Assembly: GCF_020497125.1 (NCBI RefSeq)
Contig: NC_059082.1
Location: forward strand, 26,620,965-26,684,964
Source of the DNA: Mauremys mutica
Taxonomy: Eukaryota; Chordata; Testudines; Geoemydidae
Length of the DNA: 64,000 bases
Direction of reading: 5' to 3'
A program made the position numbers and the translations under genes. The notes under the pieces were generated by a model. It made no database searches and was not told where the DNA came from. It worked only from the letters and a program-made list of their open reading frames with translations. Below are positions 54,528 through 64,000 of the stretch, piece after piece. Each line of letters begins with the position of its first letter. The stretch's first letter is position 1.

Positions 54528-57500
54528 GTAATATACTAGATAATGTAACTAGCAATCATGATTTTTGTTTCAAAGTTTGTGCTATAAAGATTGAGATACT
54601 GAATCCTTGGGATTCAGCATGCTTTTTTCAACATTACGTTCTCTTAATCAAATGCATGGCATTAAAATGACATTTATAAGAAAATGTAACTGTTTTTAAA
54701 TGAGAGGAAACCATTCTCAAAGAATGTAGCCATAAGGTAATCTGACCTCTAACATGTTTGTTGACAGTTACGTTAAAAAATGTATTTGTTTGAAAACTCT
54801 CTTGAACCAATAGTGCAATCTGCTCTGTGAAAAAATATTTTCTAAAACAGGGGAAAAGGTCTCCAGAAATTTTACAAATTGCTTCATTAATTTATTTATT
54901 GGTGGAGTGTCATTGGAGTGAAAGAGGTATATGTTTGAAATCTTGTGCCGGAGGAGTTGTGTGTACAATCATTAAGTTGTTGCACCTGCATTTTCCATGG
55001 GATTATGCCACTTTATGTCAGTGTCCCTCTGATTATTGAAATATGACAACCACAAAACTGTAGTACTAAACCTCTCTACTGTGACAAAGTTAATTTCATA
55101 TTCAACCTTGTAAACCATACATTCTAAGTAGCAGTTTTCCTTTTTATCTAAGGTTATTTCCAATACTTTAAATCTGGAGGGGATAATATAGTTTCATCCT
55201 TGAACTGAGGTGAGATGTAGAGTTGTACATCTGCAGTATAAGTATGTCCTTTGTTGGTAACTGTGTAAGGTTTTATGATAACAATTCTATTAACTATTTC
55301 CTGTCAGAGGATACTATACATATCACTTGCACAGTGATTTCAATTTGGGGGCGGAGGGGTTCTGCACCCCAAGTTTCACTTTGTGTTTCAGGTCTGACAC
55401 AACAAAAACTTGAAGAAAAACCTCAGTCAGAACCAGTTTCACTCAAAACTAGAATCTGTTCCAGGTTCCCACACAGCTGGGTACTTGAAAGGCTGACAAC
55501 TCTTAGCAAAACATTGACAGGCCTACACTGAGTTTCAAATTTTTAATACAACTCAGATGGAGATTTGTTTGTAGTTTGGGGTTTGCAATGTAAGCTTTAC
55601 CCATCTCCATTCCAAACCTTGTGTATTAAAAGTTCAGGTCATTCATCAAAAACATGACAGCAGGTCACTGTACCCCAGTTCCTCTAAGGTCAGAAGGCTC
55701 ACTTGATGCCAGTGCCTACTCTCTCTCCCTTACCATCTCTGGCACCTTTTATAACATTCCTTTTTGTAATCTAGGCCCAATTATGTCAATGGACTCCACT
55801 TGTTTGCTCTTTGATTCCCTAGCTTAGAACCTACCTAGACTTCCAAGAAGCACGTTAAGCATGTGTCCCATTAGCGTTAGCAGGCACATCCACATTACTG
55901 TCTTTTTTAGACAAGATACTGTTGATTTAAAAAACAAGAATAGGTAAAGCTAAAAAATATTTTTTAAGAAAATCTGCTCTGTTCTCATCTGCACAGAACA
56001 GGGCTAGAATGGTCTGCAGAGCTTAGTTACAAAGGTTAAAATCTGGTTGCAGCAGCCTTGCATACCAGTGTCAGAATTCTTGTCTCACATGAGTTTTATA
56101 CCACTATAACTCTTGACCTCAATGGAGTTACTCAATTATTCAAGTAATAACCATTATTCTTAAGGATAAAAAAATCAAAATGTGTACAGTAGTCTAAGTT
56201 TCAGGTTTGAAGTACATAGAATGACACTCCTTTCAACTGGATTTGAATTTGTAGTTAGGTTAGACTTGGCCCTTCACCCTTTCAAAGCAGGGAAATTAAG
56301 CACCGGCTAGTTTATTGTGTGAAGGTATTTAGGATGGGAAGACACTAGCAGATGTCTTTTACTTCAGTGGGATTTGTGGGTCATTGTTGCCTCAGAACAG
56401 TCAAGCTCTTTAATTTAGGACATCTACATATGGATTTAGGAGTTAAACTAAGTATCCACATTTGAAAATTTTGGTCCAAAGACTGGTCTGACTGGTCTCT
56501 GCTTACATGTTGAAGATCCAGATCCCATTACATTCCTTGTGTCCTTTGCCAAAATTCCCCACCCCCCCACACACACATATACCATCGGTGGCTGCATTTC
56601 ATTAGAGAAACTGTATAGACATACAGCAGCAAAGTCCTTTGGAATTAAGAGTTCTATCACCTAAAGGTTACTCCTCCTTTGAGGGCTTCATTGAAGATTT
56701 TCAAGATCTGGCTAACCTCAAAAGTGAAACTCCAGACAATCTTTCCCATCAAAATCCAAAATATAACTTCAGTCTAATTAATTAAAGACCCTTTTCTTTG
56801 TTCATGGAAATACCCAATACTAGGGTCTAGAACAAAGAACTAGCCATGCATCAAACAAGCTTCAATGTTTTCTTCTAATGCAAATGACTGAACATCTTAA
56901 TGAGGGGCTTACATTCACCAGAAGAAGAAAACATCATAGGCATTCACTTGACTTGTGCATTGCTTTCCTTTTCCTGCTACTATTCACACAGTAGAATCAC
57001 ATCTCACAGTAAAAAAACTGGAACAAAGTACATTTTCTTGATAATGCAGTAGTGCATCTACACAGCACTGCAGAAATGTTGTTAATTGTTTGTGGTTTTC
57101 TTCATTCCTTTCAGAGCAGAAGAGGTGATATCATTTTAATGGGAAATGTCAATAGATACATTTATTAAATTATTTTCTGAAATGCTTGTTGTTGTTTACC
57201 ACTGGCTTATGTGGCATATCTTGTCATATGAGAGCTATGCTCAATCTACTTGAAGTTTCAGGGTTAATAGTGGGATTTCATTAACTACATTAATAATGCT
57301 GTTTTCAACTTTACATTGCTCAGCAGAGTAGTCTTAGCATAGTGACTTCTTTTCCTACATATTAGGTACAGCTAAGAATGGTTTGCCAAAGCTAAGTCAG
57401 GCTTCATATGTAGTCAGAGCGCGTGGCAGTATTTGGATGGGCCAGCAGCCACTTCCAAGCAGCATGCATAAGATTTCCTAGCAGAATAAGCAATAACTGG

Positions 57501-58254
57501 CAAAAGAGACAAAAGGGGCCATCTATCTGCACATGCCAAGCCTGGGTGATAAAATTCATTACTTTGGCAATGGGCCAAAATGAATTATGATCCTCTTCAG
57601 ATAGATGTGGAAAACAAACCTTAAACTATGCCCCTTTCAAAACAATTTACTGAAGAATTTCCCTCTAAAATGGTTTACTCAACAATGCATTTGTGAAAAA
57701 CAGAGGCAGTTTACACAGTTAGGAACTCTTACTTGTTAATTACTCTGATTTCATAAAAGTTGCTCCAGTACTTACCCATTCGTGTGCTGTAACTTCCCTG
57801 AAAGTGTTAACTTGTAGAAGACTAATTTCCTTCATAAGCAGCTAGCAACAGTCTCGTGACCTCACATTATGATCAGCCAATGAAAGTTTATTCTGTTAAA
57901 GCATGCTTCGTGGTCTTGGCAGTTGGATGTATGGCAACCTGACAGCACGTACCCATGCACACACACACTGTTCAAGTTGCTTGTGCAGTTTCAATTACGT
58001 TCATTTGAATTAGTCTTTTACCAGTAATACAAAATAGATTTTACTCTTCTAATTGGCCTCCAGATTCAGATACAACTACACAAAGTGCAACATATAGTAA
58101 ATACCAAAAAGGAGGTGACAAAGAGGAACCCAATTGAAACTGATTATGAATGGAGAAGCTATTCATACATACAGCTCTCTGTAACAAATTAAGCCACCTT
58201 GCACCACACAATTTGGATTTGCACTACAGTAGTCCTATGACTTACTACTATTCA
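54528..58254. other. Long non-coding stretch (possible intron)
   Basis: No further exon is recognised. About 56085-56150 resembles an old palindromic MITE ('gagttactcaatt'). A CA-rich run lies near 56567. If the exon at 54398-54527 is real, this is its first coding intron. Confidence 0.4.
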
Positions 58255-58380
58255 AGAATTTGATTCTCCCACTCTTACTCCCATGGCATACGACCTTACT
58301 TTGCAGCTGAAGTTACTGGGACCACTCATAGAGTAAGGTATTATACAATGGGAGTAATGGTGTCAGAATAAGGCCCCAAG
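58255..58380. repeat. Old palindromic MITE
   Basis: The halves are roughly inverse: 'gattctcccactcttactcc' on the left and 'gggagtaatggtgtcagaat' on the right, with 'gaagttactgggacc' in the centre. It resembles a widespread reptile and bird MITE; a trace of the same type is at 2485-2590. Confidence 0.5.
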
Positions 58381-60894
58381 GCAGCAAACAGACCCCTATT
58401 TCCAGTCACTGTAGCTTTGGAGTAGACAGACTCCCACAAGGCTCTGCTTCCATGGCATGTTATCCTACACGTTCTTTGCTAAGCAAACATATAAACACAG
58501 AGCTAAGATTAGATTGGTCATTTTCATACATCTGTATATTAAACTATTTACCCATAGTTCTCTTATTTCAGGGTCAAATGTTCTGTAGCGTGCCATGAGT
58601 GATTTTATTCCCTATTTCAAGTACCACTGCTCTACCATTGGGTAATGAGGGGTCATGAGGCATGTTGGAGGACATCAATTAATGTTTAACTCTATGTTCA
58701 TAACTCCTCATTTCATAAGGCCACTCAATTAGAAGCCCAGTCAAATGTAAACTTGTGCTCTTCAATCACTTACAATAAATGCTGGCTATAAAAAACAGTC
58801 CAGATGAATTCTGATTTACCAGGATGTCCACATTAATAAATGTTAGCAATTACTTAAACTTCAGACACTGTTCAGGAACAAATCCTATTTGCCTGGAAAC
58901 TTAAAAATGTTTCTTTATAGATACACTAATGTTTATATTTTACAAGACACACACCATGGTAAGATGTGGTATTAGAGGGTCAAGTGGGTATTGTTTTGGT
59001 TTGATCTCATCTCTAGTTGGCGATTTTCTGATTTGGGGATGAGAAGCAGCTGGTAGTTTTAATTTTTATGTAACTGAATTTTAACCTAGGCCAATAGCTC
59101 TCGAACCCTCAGGGAGTTTCTGTATTCACTACATATCAAATACATAAAATATTTTGTATTACACTAGCAATATTTCCACTCCAGAGCTTACATTGTACTG
59201 ATGAACTATCTTTAAACCATTTGAGAATGGACTGTGTCTAGGATTGTTACTGTTATTTGGGGGAATGCTTGAGAAGTGCTGCATTTCTCACCACTGATTA
59301 CAACCTCTGTAGTGATATATTGTTTATTACATATATGGGGAAATAAATACAAATATGAACTAACTGATGTTTGTAAGACATCTTGAGGGAAGCTTAGCCT
59401 CCAGCTTATCTCAGATACTTGATTTGTAAACTATGTATCTTTGCTAAATTGTATTATGTAAGAATCTAAGGGCCTTTCCATGTTTATTCAACCAAAGTTC
59501 TTAGGAGCGATTTAAACACCATTTTAAAATGACTTGTCCTAGACTCCAACCCAAGTGCTCTCCCCTGGAAGTTCACTAGGGAAAGTGGTTACCAAACCTT
59601 TTTCAGGCAACTGAAATATAACAAAGACTGATCTTGGCTACATTAGCCAGTTTCTATTCAAATGTGTACGTCTAACCGACAACAGAGTTCCATAGCTATG
59701 AATCCCATTTTCACAAGTGCATACAATTCAGAGAGCTGGCTAGCAGTAGCTTATCTGGACTCAGAACAGAGGCTCACCATTGAGAACTAAATTGTCACAG
59801 CCTTTACTCAGCCATGCAGGGGAGTAAGGTCTCCTCTGTTTAACTGGCTTAGATAGTAACACCAGCTGCAGAGGGGAAGATGGTGCTGCTTCGATGATGA
59901 GGTTTGACTTTGGTTCAACCCACCTCAACCCCCAAAGTAGATGAACAGGTGCAGTAGGAGCAGTAAACTGTTCTGTGAAAAGGATAAAATACCTTCCACC
60001 CAAGCACAAGGGAGGAATCGTAACCCAACCAATTCATTCTCTGGTCTGCTCCTGGGATGGTGCAGCTATGAGGTTGTAGGAAGTTTGTAAAATGGCCATC
60101 TAGACCTAAAGTAGAGAAGGGAGCTTAGATTATCAGTCTCGCAAGTCTTAAGCACCAATACCAGCAACTGGGGAGCAACTGCAGTGGAATACTGCATTGA
60201 CAGCCAGCTGGCTCATCACCCAGTAATTTATTGTGCTCCATCTCCATCATGCTTACCTTCTGCTTACTGGGGAATAGAAATTGAAATCTACATCATTATG
60301 CAAGCTTGTTCTTTTAACGGAGAACAGTTTTTTTGTAAAGAAAATAATAGACTGGAATTTTCTTAGCAAATGAGATCAAAGTCATGACAGCTGAGGAATT
60401 AGCAAGAGGTGCTGCATGGGGAAATCCTAAGTGACTGATGAGGTTTTAAAAAAGTATGTAATGTAAGATGTGCATGTGCGTGTGGTATTGAACTTTTGTG
60501 CTTCCTTTAGTTACAAAGGGTGCAGTTTTGCCATCTTTACTGGTACTGAGTAGTAAAGTAGTCCAACTGAAATTCATAGGACTACTTGTGCAGAAAGGTA
60601 CTACTCAAAGGCAGAATTTGAGCCCTAGATTTTAGGGTTATCTTTACAAAAATAGTGTTCCAACTCCAAAAACAGAGTTGACCTGTACCTGTTGTTCACT
60701 TGGGCAAGACAAGGTCAACAAGAAAGAAATGAAACACCATGTGCACTGTACAATGCTCACAGATAAGGATGTTTCAAGTTCAGTCAAGGATATGAAGCAT
60801 ACAGAGTTTACTGAATGAAAGGAGTTTTGCTCTCTGTGAGGTAGATTCTACCACTTTGCCATAGCTCTGCACTGGTAGACGGGTGGAGCTACCT
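58381..60894. other. Long non-coding stretch
   Basis: No gene is recognised. The minus-strand open frame at 59761-60009 has no known motif. About 60535-60625 resembles another old MITE ('gtactactcaaaggcagaat'). Confidence 0.35.
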
Positions 60895-61021
60895 TAGGGT
60901 GATTGGACAGCAAGTGTGAAAAAAATCAGGATGTGGGAGAGGGTGGTAATAGGCGCCTATATAAGGAAAAGCCCTGAATATCAGGACTGTCCCTACAAAA
61001 TTGGGACATCTGGTCACCCTA
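60895..61021. mobile_element. hAT MITE (127 bp), second copy of the 32000-32122 family
   Basis: The left end is tagggtgattggacag; the right end, reversed, is tagggtgaccagatg. The interior shares 'agtgtgaaaaa-atcaggat' and 'gcctatataag' with the first copy. The flanks agctacct and agctaaga match at five of eight positions, so the duplication has decayed. Confidence 0.8.
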
Positions 61022-62301
61022 AGCTAAGAGGAGCACAGGGAGGCTTTCAGAATACCTCCTAGTGCACAGAAGCATATAGGTATAATATACCCTTTCAAGA
61101 AGGGCGACATAATCCTCTCCTTAAATTTATTGCAGCAGGACCATTTCTAAAAAGAAACATGACCCCCCACACACTATGGAGTCAATGTCGTGAGGAACGG
61201 AGTACCTCAACTCCCATAGATATGGTAGTATCCTTCGCAGAAGGAAAAAAAAGCATGACTTGGTTGTAACAACTATAAAGGAGATTCTTAAGTGAAGCCG
61301 CTGGACGCAGATGCAATGTGGCTGTCTCTATCTTCCAAACTAAGTAGAGCCTGTGCTGCTTATTGTCACTATTTCCCCAAATCCCATTCGGGACTAAGCA
61401 GAAATGGAAGGGGCTGATTACTACACTTCATACTTCAATGGTTCTGGAGGGCACTCGAATTTGTATGATTGAGTTCTTGACATCTAACATTTAAAAGTAC
61501 AGTAGCAGAAAGTTAAACTAGTTTCTTCATAGACCCCTCCCTTTGCACTCCTTTATGCATGGGATGGAGGGAACTAAATACAAGTGTGGCCAGAGAAGAC
61601 AGAAGAAAGGAAATGGAGGTTTTGTGACATGCTTCTCCCTCCTTATGAAACAGCTAGCAGCAGTTTCAGGGCTCCATGTCTTGAATCTTTTTTGCTTGTT
61701 ATTTTTATGATTCTATACTATATTGCCTCTTTCAAGCTCAATTTATATATCCAGCAGTCTGTTTGTAAAATCAAATATTTTAAGTAAAATAAGAACGTGC
61801 TAGCTCTAGACTGCCATATAAGAAGTGTCTGTATATTCTCTAAACACCTTCAGCTTCTCCTTTAAATGAAATGTTCTCTGAATATCTGTGAGCAGGTGAG
61901 TTCTCATAAGCCAACCTGAAATGTTTAGGTTCTGAGCTGCTTTCCATTTATGAAGGACAAACATTTTAAAGGTTAAACTGGCTAAACTAAAAATTCTCAT
62001 CTGGTTTTCTGTTACACTGAATAATTCTAGTCTTAAAAAAAAAGGGTGGGGAATAAAATACTGAAACATCAGAAACTGACAGCTTATCAGCTCAGAGACT
62101 AAAATATCTAAATATGCACAAAAGGACACGCCACAGAACATATGCATCAGATTAGCAGTCAGTGCTTTCCAACTCAGGTCATTCTTTCTGATCTCTTCTT
62201 AACCATTCTGGACTGAGCCCCAGGCAACCTAAACAAATGAGTCTCAGGTTTTTAGTAAGTGATAGGTTTTCTATGTTGTGTGCTCCATAACCCACTATTA
62301 A
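61022..62301. other. Non-coding stretch
   Basis: No gene is recognised. A minus-strand open frame of 113 codons (61806-62147) lies in AT-rich sequence and shows no recognisable domain; it may be chance. Confidence 0.35.
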
Positions 62302-62580
62302 GCCTTGCCTACACTTACCGGAAGATCAATGCTGCGACAATCGATTTAGCGGATCTAGTGAAGACCTGCTAAATCAACCGCCAATCACTCTCCCATTGAC
62401 TTCTGTTCACCACCTGATCAAGAAGAGTAAGGGGAGTCGGTCGGAGAGCGTCTCCCATCAACATCGCATAGTGTGGACCCTGCGGTAAGTAGATCTAAGC
62501 TACATTGATTTGAGTTACGCTATTCATATAACTCAAATAGCATAGCTTAGATCAACTTTTCCCTTTAGTGTAGGCAAGGC
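62302..62580. mobile_element. MITE with terminal inverted repeats (about 279 bp)
   Basis: The left end is gccttgcctacactta and the right end, reversed, is gccttgcctacactaa. The interior has 'gatctaagctacattgattt' type blocks. No certain target duplication. Confidence 0.8.
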
Positions 62581-62904
62581 CTGAGTAACTCAATTCGTTC
62601 CCTTACTACCTAAATTCATTTTTTTTAAAGACAATAAAAATGAATGTTTGTACTCAGGAAGTAGCCAAAGGACTCCAAAACTTTCCAGAAAGAAGGTTGT
62701 GTTGGGAATATCTTTTAATGTTGGTGTGACATACTTATTTCTGCAACAAACTCTCTTAATAAGGATCCATGCCAGCTTCCATTTAAGTCAATGGCAGGTT
62801 ATCCATTGAATTAACCAGAGCTGGCTCTGGCCCAATAAGAGATTCCAATATCCACAGTAGTTTGTGCGCTGTAGTAGAGCATCTAACAGTTAATACTTAG
62901 TCCT
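62581..62904. other. Non-coding spacer
   Basis: Nothing is recognised. Confidence 0.3.
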
Positions 62905-62968
62905 GCCATGACTGCAGGGGACTAGAATAGATGACCTCTCGAGGTCCCTTCTAGTTGATGCTTCTATG
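62905..62968 (+). mobile_element. CR1 LINE 3' end fragment
   Basis: 'gactagaatagatgacctct', 'cgaggtcccttctagttgat' and 'gcttctatgaa' are the last bases of a CR1 tail. Confidence 0.7.
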
Positions 62969-64000
62969 AAGGGTGCCATGTAAACCAAAATTTTCAAGCT
63001 TGCGTGCCTACAGTCTGGCACCTCAATCCATAAATAGGTCCCTAAAAAAGCTTCAGTTAAAGCACTTAACTGTAAGCAATCAAGTATAAACATTTTTGTC
63101 CTGCTGCTCACAACCCCACCCCACTAATACAGCTCAAGGGCAAGTGGAGAGATGCTTTTTGCCAAATTTAGAACCCAATAGAAAAGTCACAGGTTCTATA
63201 TTTAGAACAGAAGAGTTGACATTCTAGATCCATTTAGCTCTGGAGAAATATGAGGTCTAGTCTGCTTGATTTTTGTTTTATTTTTTCTAGCCACATTCCA
63301 GTGGGTGCTCAGCACTTTAAGTGCATAGTTAAGCATGACTTGCAAGCTTAAGTGTAGGTTCCTATTTTAGCACTTCTCTAATCACATTTGTATACAAGAT
63401 TCCATTCTGTAGATATCCTCAAATCTGAAGGAAGTAGAAATCAGCCCCAACTTTCAGCCCCAGTAAATTCTGCTATTACTACTTATTCCCTATTAGATAA
63501 AAACCTAAAGACTGCAGTGGACAGATTCTGATCTTAGCTACCCAATAGTAAAAATTGGGAATATCTCCATCAGCTTCTGTGACTACTTTTCGACTGACTG
63601 ATGCACAAGAGCAGAATTTGGCATTTGTTTTCTTAGTAGTGACTGTAGTGATTTTATTTGCAGTTCCTGGCTCCATTAGAATGTAAAGGGCATCTTTCTC
63701 CTCTAATTTCATGGATTGATTTCTAATCATTTTATCAGCAAGAAAAAAAAAGCAGAAGGAGCCAGTTCTGTCACTCTGCTGATTGCTTGTGAAAGGGTTA
63801 AGGGGGGGGGGGACTTTTCTGTCTGATGCTAATAATATTTACATTAAGGTGGTCTAGGGCACACTTCCCCTTGAAAAACTAAAGCTAATATGATTATTTT
63901 CTCCATAGTCAACAATGTAGTCTGCCAGTCAAAATAAAAACCTCTACCTCTGAGCTCTCTGGACATTTGCCCAAATTAAAGCCTAGATTTCCCTCAGACC
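62969..64000. other. Non-coding stretch to the window end
   Basis: No gene is recognised. About 63600-63690 may be an old repeat ('aagagcagaatttggcattt'). A G-run is at about 63801-63811. Confidence 0.35.

Noticed and set aside
61806..62147. A 113-codon minus-strand open frame with a hydrophobic first half
   Set aside because: No acceptor or recognisable domain was found and AT-rich sequence can give such frames; kept only as a note.
63479..63730. An 83-codon minus-strand open frame that first looked exon-like
   Set aside because: Part of it resembles an old reptile repeat end ('aatttggcatttg' region), and no clear splice sites were found.

Overview
The window is vertebrate nuclear DNA, most likely from a turtle (Testudines) or a close reptile relative. 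The evidence is the repeat content: CR1 LINE tails of the chelonian type, large Harbinger elements that carry a myb/SANT (trihelix) gene, several hAT MITEs with exact 8-bp target duplications, chelonian-type LTRs, MIR-like SINEs and Penelope-like tails. No bacterial, organellar or dense-gene signature is present. The sequence is mostly repeats and AT-rich intergenic or intronic DNA. Only two stretches look like exons of a host gene, and I could name neither gene.

Layout. 1-1430 is the inner part of a decayed Harbinger element in reverse orientation, followed by a hAT transposase fragment (1505-1756). 2659-12007 is a second Harbinger element with TAA target duplications. Its transposase is split by a 4.46-kb hAT insertion (3300-7762, exact 8-bp duplication) that itself holds a minisatellite, a CR1 copy and LTR pieces. 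12011-21604 is non-coding apart from a possible minus-strand exon at 14214-14507, plus MITEs and a CR1 tail. 21608-27065 is a third Harbinger element, interrupted by two further hAT insertions. 27.4-36.2 kb holds MITEs, a 262-bp inverted duplication, Penelope-like tails, a MIR-like SINE, a solo LTR with a 5-bp duplication and an old CR1. 38-51 kb holds LTR-like repeats and a nested DNA-transposon mosaic. 52.9-53.9 kb holds Penelope-like tails with hammerhead-ribozyme-like cores. 54.4 kb has a convincing signal-peptide exon on the plus strand. The rest, to 64 kb, is non-coding with a few MITEs and a CR1 tail.

How the parts relate. All three Harbinger copies share one gene plan. A DDE transposase (seen in copies 2 and 3) converges on a two-exon myb/SANT gene. 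Inside the single intron of that myb gene, on the opposite strand, lies a third conserved exon of about 100 codons that I do not recognise from the standard two-gene Harbinger plan. This nested third gene is the main candidate for an under-described system. All copies here are broken by stops, frameshifts and insertions, so none is autonomous.
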